Assembly (NCBI RefSeq): GCF_000829195.1
Contig: NZ_AP013294.1
Span: 62,001-126,000 of the forward strand
Length of the DNA: 64,000 bases
Direction: 5' to 3'
Origin: Bacillus sp. OxB-1
GTDB lineage: Bacteria > Bacillota > Bacilli > Bacillales_A > Planococcaceae
This document shows positions 59,319-64,000 of the stretch, in pieces; position 1 is the first letter of the stretch, and every line of letters begins with the position of its first letter. The notes under the pieces were generated by a model. That model did not search any database. It was not told the origin of the DNA and saw nothing but the letters and a program-made list of their open reading frames with translations. The translations under genes were made by a program, and so were the position numbers.

Positions 59319-59349
59319 GTTGCTCATCCTCCTTTGCAAATGGATTTTC

Positions 59350-60366
59350 TTATGAAGTGACCGATTTCAATTGTGTTTTATCAAAAGCCGGCATGACCTT
59401 TTCCGCGATCAGCCTCATCGACTTTTTCACTTCCTCATGTGGAATGCCCCCGAAGTTCATGAGCATCATGATATGTTCGCAGCCCGCGTCTTGGTATTTC
59501 CGCAACCGCTCGATCACTTCTTCTGGTGTGCCGATCAGCAGCTGCTCCTTCGCATCCAAATCCTCGAACTGGGCGCTGCGGCCATATTGGCGTGTATCTA
59601 GATAAAGGTTGACATGCTCCTTGGAGATGCGCTCCGCTTCCTCGCGCGTTTCCGCGACATACGTATGGAGAGCGAGCGGTACTTTAACCTTGCTTTCGTC
59701 ATGTCCCGCTTTGCGGTATTCCACCTTATAGCCGTCGATGATCGACTTCAATTCCCCGATGGAATTGCTCGCGACATACGGAACGCCCATGATGTTGTAG
59801 CCCATCTGGCCGACAAACGCGGCGCCGCGGTCGCTCAATGTTCCGATCCAGATCGGCACTTCTTCCTGTTTCGGCACAACTTCGAGCTTGACATCCTTGA
59901 ATTCGTAATACTCCCCTTCATGTGAGAAGCGCTCCCCCTTCCATGCCTTCTCGATCACCGCAAGCGAATCGTTGAAGCGGTGCACCTTGTCTTTGCCATC
60001 CACGTTGAAGCCCGAAAACTCATGCGGCAGATAACCGCTGCCGAGACCCAAGTTCAATCGGCCGTTACTCAGCACGTCAAGCAACGCATAATCCTCCGCC
60101 ACCTGCAGCGGATTCTTGAACGGCAGCGTCACGATTGACACGCCGAGCCGGATGTTCTTCGTCCGCTCCGCTAGCACCGCCAACAACATGGGTGGAGTGG
60201 TGAGGATCCCATACTCGCTGAAATGATGCTCCGCGAACCAGACCGAATCATATCCAAGTTCATCCGCCAATACCGATTGATCCAAGACCTCCTGCAATAG
60301 TTGCTCATGCGACCGGCCCAGCTTCTCCTTATAGTTGTCAAATACTGTGAAAATACCAAATTCCAT
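59350..60366 (-). CDS. LLM-class flavin monooxygenase, copy 2
   Basis: The 338-residue protein is identical to copy 1 (51927-52940) in translation except for its last residues, which read DKTQLKSVTS in place of DKSFETVSV. It heads operon 2 and is followed 31 bp later by the FMN reductase, so this copy is the one linked to its reductase. ATG at 60366 has GGAGGGATACAG upstream. The attenuator-type leader precedes it. Confidence 0.88.
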   Translation of the reverse strand: MEFGIFTVFDNYKEKLGRSHEQLLQEVLDQSVLADELGYDSVWFAEHHFSEYGILTTPPMLLAVLAERTKNIRLGVSIVTLPFKNPLQVAEDYALLDVLSNGRLNLGLGSGYLPHEFSGFNVDGKDKVHRFNDSLAVIEKAWKGERFSHEGEYYEFKDVKLEVVPKQEEVPIWIGTLSDRGAAFVGQMGYNIMGVPYVASNSIGELKSIIDGYKVEYRKAGHDESKVKVPLALHTYVAETREEAERISKEHVNLYLDTRQYGRSAQFEDLDAKEQLLIGTPEEVIERLRKYQDAGCEHIMMLMNFGGIPHEEVKKSMRLIAEKVMPAFDKTQLKSVTS

Positions 60367-60380
60367 TCTGTATCCCTCCA
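59387..60380. repeat. Direct repeat of 994 bp, copy 2 (matches 51961-52954)
   Basis: The copies are in the same orientation, 7.4 kb apart. Recombination between them would delete the DUF3870 and MBL genes, the TRAP genes, the dioxygenase gene and the FMN reductase gene. Confidence 0.85.
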
Positions 60381-60396
60381 TCTCTTTTTTGAACAC

Positions 60397-60525
60397 AAAA
60401 AAACCAACAACATAAAGCAAAGGATACAGGCTCTCAGCTTGAATCCACACTTGCTTCACGTCGCTGGTTATTAATCTACTTTAAAGAGATCAGAACTGTA
60501 TCTTTCACTCTATAGATTAGCCAGC
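60397..60525 (-). promoter_or_regulatory. Attenuator/riboswitch-like leader of operon 2
   Basis: The core (60463-60525) differs from copy 1 at only three of 63 positions. Its outer stem pairs 60513-60525 with 60463-60478. The terminator stem is ACCAGCGACGUGAAGCAA (60451-60468) with UUGCUUUAUGUUGUUGGU (60403-60420), followed by seven U (60397-60403). All 18 pairs form, four of them G-U. Compared with copy 1, positions 8, 9 and 16 of the stem changed on both strands (A-U for G-C, C-G for U-A, C-G for U-A), which supports a selected structure. Confidence 0.78.
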
Positions 60526-60549
60526 AAAATTCTAATGGGCTCTTTCGCG

Positions 60550-60594
60550 TTATATAAATTATAACGAAACTTCAGATAAATGCAAGCGCTTCCT
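60550..60594 (-). promoter_or_regulatory. Promoter and cre-like site of operon 2
   Basis: TTGCAT (60580-60585) and TATAAT (60558-60563) are 16 bp apart on the minus strand. AGGAAGCGCTTGCA (60581-60594) overlaps the -35 box and matches the cre consensus in its centre. The inverted repeat GTTATA-5-TATAAC is also present. Confidence 0.7.
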
Positions 60595-60599
60595 TTTAA

Positions 60600-60965
60600 A
60601 AATCCGGAGATGTTCTCATAATAATCTTAGCTATATAAATTGAATTTAAGTTTCTAAGATCCCTCCTAACAGGTATATAGGTAATAAATAGCTTGAAAAG
60701 ACTGATCAATCATGAGTATCCAAAATCAAATTGAAGAGCTAAAACAGTGATGCGAAAAACGAAAGATCGTTGTCACTTCGAACGGTACCAAGCAATTTCT
60801 CTTTTAGGGAGTACTGAACAACTTTCTTTATGGAGTTTTATATGCCAACCTGAATTGTAAATCAGATAATGTCTTTTGAACCCATTTTGGGAAAATAGGC
60901 AAAAAAGTATACCGAAGAATCTTTTCTATATTCCTGATAAGGAATTGAAGGAATGACAGTCTCAC
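60600..60965. other. About 370 bp without an intact gene
   Basis: No intact gene is seen. A plus-strand stretch from 60712 reads MSIQNQIEELKQ, a stop, then CEKRKIVVTSNGTKQFLF and a further stop, so it may be the remains of a small coding gene. Confidence 0.3.
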
Positions 60966-60969
60966 CCGT

Positions 60970-61957
60970 CTACTTTAGACGTGCTTCAATTAGGCCTAGC
61001 CCATACTTGCGCTTGCCTTCTCCAAATTTCCCTACAATTGCGTTCCGTTCGGCATTATCTTGTCGCTCGTGTTCTGATTTTTTCTGTCGATCGATTAAGG
61101 GTCTGCCCAGTTTAGGCCCGCTTAGCCTTATGCCCGGAACTTTGCAGAGCTGACGGTTTTCATGTGTACGATAGATTGTAGCGGCTAAAACAGCTTCGGG
61201 ATAGTAGCCGAACCTTTCTTTGTAACTTTCAATAGATTCCTTAAGAAAGTTTCCTTCATGATAGGCGTCCCAACTTAGTGTATCTATTAAGCCATAGCCA
61301 TCTGTTTGATTAACGGATAGCTTAGCACCGAACTCTACTAGGGTATTTGCTTTCCCTCTCACAATCGGCCGAATATGCGGTTGACTGATGACAATCCGCT
61401 CTTCGATCGAATGGGATTGATCCTTATACAGTTGACGATAGACCTTCTGGATGACAAGCAGGTCACGATGTGTGACCATCACCGTTTGATGGCCCGTCAT
61501 CGTCATCACTTTCATCTTACTTCCGCTGTTCTAACACAATGAACTCATTTAGTTCATTGATAAGTTCCATATTGAAGCGCCTGCGAAAATGAGTCATGGA
61601 AGAAGAGTGAATAGGGGCCGTTTCTGAAAGGAATGCAGCCCGATGAAGTATTGAAGATAAGGATTTTCTGTGACGGCTTCGACAGTTTCTTCATCACTTA
61701 GATCCAGTATTTCCTGAATAATCGGAGAACCAAGTGCAAGTTGACATTATAAGCCTTGCTACCCTGTTTAGTATCTCCGAGTGTCTTGATATAAGTATTT
61801 TCGACTTCGTTCCAAGGTATAAGGGATGCCATGACAACCAACGGTGATCAGGGTTCAACCGCCCTCCGAATGGCAAGAAAAATTCGTGTGGCATGATCAT
61901 CTGATTTTCACTGTGTTCGTAGCCCTCCAAGTCTGTATTTTTGAGTTGATTTGTCAT
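60970..61957 (-). pseudogene. Decayed IS5-type transposase
   Basis: Fragments in different frames together resemble an IS5-family DDE transposase. They are an N-terminal HEFFLPFGGRLNPDHRW (from 61957), a middle IIQEILDLSDEETVEAVTEN then PYLQYFIGLHSF (near 61560-61720), MTHFRRRFNMELINELNEF, and a 181-residue C-terminal part (60970-61515) with GKANTLVEFGAKLSVNQTDG and GKFGEGKRKYGLGLIEARLK. At least two frameshifts separate them, so no functional protein is made. Terminal repeats were not found with confidence. It borders the catabolic island. Confidence 0.75.
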
Positions 61958-62479
61958 TTTCCCTTTCCATCTTTATTCGATAAAAGATACGAAAAGCCTT
62001 TTAGGTTGGGGGATATTGGGTTGCTCAGTAATGCCTATATTAGAGCAACTTCTTTCCCCGCTGCAATAGCAGGGCTGAGGTGTTTTTTTACGAAAGCACC
62101 TTTGCTCACTGCCTTTTCGTGTCAATCTTGAAACCTATTTCTTACTCTATTACTGTACAGGAGTTTCACTACTTTGTATATTTCTTTCAAGGTCCGTAGT
62201 CCCCCCTTTGAAATGAACACTAATTCGTTTTCGTTTCTATTGCCTGCAAGCTAATAATTTCTACTTTTGATCGTCATGCCAGTACCCCACTGCAAAATTT
62301 TAATATTGACGTTCTTAACAGAGCAATCCAAGCTTGAGATAAGGTTAAACAGAATTTTCCTCGCAATTGCTTAAGACGATAATCAGACAAGTATCTGTGC
62401 ATCAAACAAAAGAAGTGGTAAAATTCATGAGGAGTAAAGGGTTTTGCAACAGATACATGTTGCAAGAGGAGGATATGAA
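61958..62479. other. About 520 bp between the IS remnant and dus
   Basis: No gene is supported. CTGC/GCAG around 62063-62075 followed by a T-run could be a weak terminator. The dus promoter should lie near 62400 but is not clear-cut. Confidence 0.3.
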
Positions 62480-63457
62480 TTGAACAACGAGCATAACTTT
62501 TGGCTTGATTTACCGAAGCCGTTCTTTATATTGGCACCGATGGAAGATGTCACGGATGTCGTGTTCCGTCACGTCATCAGTGAAGCCGGGAAACCGGATG
62601 TGTTTTTCACGGAATTTACGAATACGGAAAGTTATTGCCACCCTGAAGGAAGAGACAGTGTGCGTGGCCGATTGACGTTCACCGAAGATGAGCAACCGAT
62701 TGTAGCGCATATTTGGGGAGACAAACCGGAGTACTTCAGGCAAATGAGCGTCGACATGAAAGAACTCGGATTCCGGGGCATTGATTTAAACATGGGATGC
62801 CCGGTGCACAACGTTGCAGCAAACGGAAAAGGCGCAGGGTTGATACGGCGTCCTGAAGTGGCGGCGGAACTGATCCAAGCGGCCAAAGCCGGCGGATTGC
62901 CAGTCAGTGTGAAAACAAGACTAGGCTACGTCAAGGTCGAGGAATGGCGCGATTGGCTAGGACATGTATTGGAACAGGATATCGCGAATCTATCCATCCA
63001 CCTTCGAACGAGAAAAGAAATGAGCAAAGTGGATGCACATTGGGAACTCATCCCTGAAATTAAAAAACTGCGGGATGAAATCGCTCCAAATACATTGCTG
63101 ACGATCAATGGAGATATCCCTGACCGTGCAACAGGGTTGCAATTAGTCGAACAATACGGCGTCGATGGTGTCATGATCGGCCGCGGCGTTTTCACCAATC
63201 CATTCGCTTTTGAAAAAGAACCGAGAGAACATAGCGTGAAAGAATATCTCGACCTGTTGCTTTTACAACTTGATCTCCACGATAAGTATTCAAGCGAATA
63301 CGAACCCCGTCCATTCAAACCGCTCCTTCGCTTTTTCAAAATCTATATTCGTGGATTTAGAGGTGCAGGCGAGTTACGCAATCAATTGATGGGTACGAAA
63401 TCGACGGATGAAGTGCGGCAGTTGGTGAAAGAGGTAATGGATAAGGGATTGGACTGA
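62480..63457 (+). CDS. dus: tRNA-dihydrouridine synthase
   Basis: The enzyme reduces uridines in tRNA to dihydrouridine using FMN. The 325-residue protein has the TIM barrel with [14 protein letters not shown] near residue 20, the catalytic cysteine in [20 protein letters not shown] near 104, and the phosphate-binding [18 protein letters not shown] near 230, then the helical tRNA-binding tail. The layout is closest to the DusC-like branch of Bacillales. The start is a TTG at 62480, with AGAGGAGG 7 nt upstream; the earlier ATG would enclose that site. Confidence 0.9.
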   Translation: MNNEHNFWLDLPKPFFILAPMEDVTDVVFRHVISEAGKPDVFFTEFTNTESYCHPEGRDSVRGRLTFTEDEQPIVAHIWGDKPEYFRQMSVDMKELGFRGIDLNMGCPVHNVAANGKGAGLIRRPEVAAELIQAAKAGGLPVSVKTRLGYVKVEEWRDWLGHVLEQDIANLSIHLRTRKEMSKVDAHWELIPEIKKLRDEIAPNTLLTINGDIPDRATGLQLVEQYGVDGVMIGRGVFTNPFAFEKEPREHSVKEYLDLLLLQLDLHDKYSSEYEPRPFKPLLRFFKIYIRGFRGAGELRNQLMGTKSTDEVRQLVKEVMDKGLD

Positions 63458-63473
63458 GGCAGGTCTGATCCAT

Positions 63474-63518
63474 AAAAAAAGAGGTTGAAAAATTATATTA
63501 TTTTTCAACCTCTTTTTT
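63474..63518. terminator. Bidirectional terminator between dus and the MFS gene
   Basis: GAGGTTGAAAAA pairs with TTTTTCAACCTC, flanked by seven A on one side and six T on the other, so it serves both converging genes. Confidence 0.92.
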
Positions 63519-63522
63519 CCAA

Positions 63523-64000
63523 TTACGTAGTGGATGGCTTCATTTTTCGCGGATTGACAAAATAAATCATTACGGCAGCAAGAAGACTGAGTAAACTTAA
63601 GTACCCAAATACAATCATATAGTTATTATTAGTTTTATCTACCAATAGGCCACTAATGGAAGGTCCTAAAATCCCAGCGACAAAACCATACCCCGTAAAT
63701 AAGTAACCGAATATCAAGGGTAATTTTTTTGCACGGTCGTTAAAACCGGTGTATAGATCAAACTGCTCCCCACCCCCATTAAAAACGCCCAAAGGTATAC
63801 CATGATAATATGGGTCGCGTATGCAGCTACGATTAAAGATGCACTGCATATAATCGTTTCAATCGTTGTAATCAGCCTTGTACTGATTTTTTTATGTAAT
63901 TTCCCTATGTAAAAAGCCCCGATGCCAAGCGCAATCAAAATGAAGAACATGCTATTGCCAACTTGGCTTTGTGTGATGTTTAATTTCTCTTGCCAATAGA
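63523..64000 (-). pseudogene. MFS transporter, frameshifted and cut by window edge
   Basis: The C-terminal half of an MFS permease is present in two frames. The first part (63714-63950, then beyond the window) reads GVGSSLIYTPVLTTVQKNYP and stops; the continuation in the next frame reads KKLPLIFGYLFTGYGFVAG and goes to 63523. The shift falls in a run of seven A (63724-63730, minus strand); eight A would restore VQKKLPLIFGYLF. Either a true mutation, a phase-variable tract or a base-call error is possible. Confidence 0.75.

Noticed and set aside
60463..60525. TPP riboswitch
   Set aside because: UGAAAGAUAC, CUGAUCU and AAUAACCAGCG faintly recall thi-box pieces, but the order of stems, the P3 arm and the CUGAGA motif are missing.

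Overview
The window reads as the chromosome of a low-GC Gram-positive spore-former of the Bacillales, most likely Planococcaceae and Sporosarcina-like. That placement is inferred from gene order and protein resemblance; no rRNA or database search supports it. Blocks that sit together in Bacillus subtilis recur here: lipA/yunB/yunD/yunE/yunF, sufCDSUB, metNIQ, yusE/yusF/gcvH/yusI and fadNAE. YunB points to sporulation. No tRNA, rRNA or CRISPR array was seen.

Layout. 1-9 kb: partial lipA; an NSS amino-acid transporter with its tiny MetS-type subunit, carrying a cre box; an NhaC-family transporter behind a lysine riboswitch; then yunB, yunD, yunE and yunF. 9.2-9.6 kb: a non-coding array of short motifs spaced 21 bp apart. 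9.7-14.9 kb: the suf iron-sulfur operon, with a FadR-like box just downstream of its promoter. 15-20.4 kb: a dicarboxylate/amino-acid symporter, the methionine ABC importer behind a SAM riboswitch, and yusE-yusF. 20.5-27 kb: gcvH, yusI and the beta-oxidation operon fadN-fadA-fadE behind a FadR operator. 27.4-30.7 kb: a thioredoxin-like protein, a STAS protein, a C39-like protein, an RsbR-type stressosome paralogue and a 5'-3' exonuclease. 30.8-31.5 kb: seven copies of a 102-bp tandem repeat built from 18-21-bp units. 31.5-37.3 kb: an ECF sigma/anti-sigma pair, a Gly/Pro-rich protein, phosphoglucomutase, and the wreck of a polysaccharide cluster with a Wzz-GalE chimera. 37.4-40.6 kb: the arsRBC operon and a CcdA-like membrane protein. 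41-46.4 kb: an MFS/M20-amidohydrolase/regulator/AEC-transporter locus. 46.5-49.5 kb: a truncated phosphodiesterase and a DHH-CBS-CCA nucleotidyltransferase.

49.6-60.6 kb is the most unusual region. Two same-strand operons look like an aromatic-acid catabolic island. One encodes a luciferase-like monooxygenase (LLM), an unknown 324-aa protein and fumarylacetoacetase. The other encodes a near-identical LLM, an FMN reductase, a homogentisate-dioxygenase-like enzyme and a TRAP transporter (DctP, DctQ, DctM). Both begin with the same arrangement: a promoter whose -35 box overlaps a cre-like site, a conserved leader core of about 63 nt, and an intrinsic terminator hairpin. The last six bases of the core's closing stem are also part of the terminator stem. 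The two terminator stems differ in sequence but keep every base pair, with several compensatory changes. This looks like a transcription attenuator or riboswitch that I cannot assign to a known class.

The right end holds a decayed IS5-type transposase, a dihydrouridine synthase gene, and the 3' part of an MFS transporter frameshifted in a homopolymer. Dispersed intergenic repeats occur throughout, one of them lying between the SAM riboswitch and metN.
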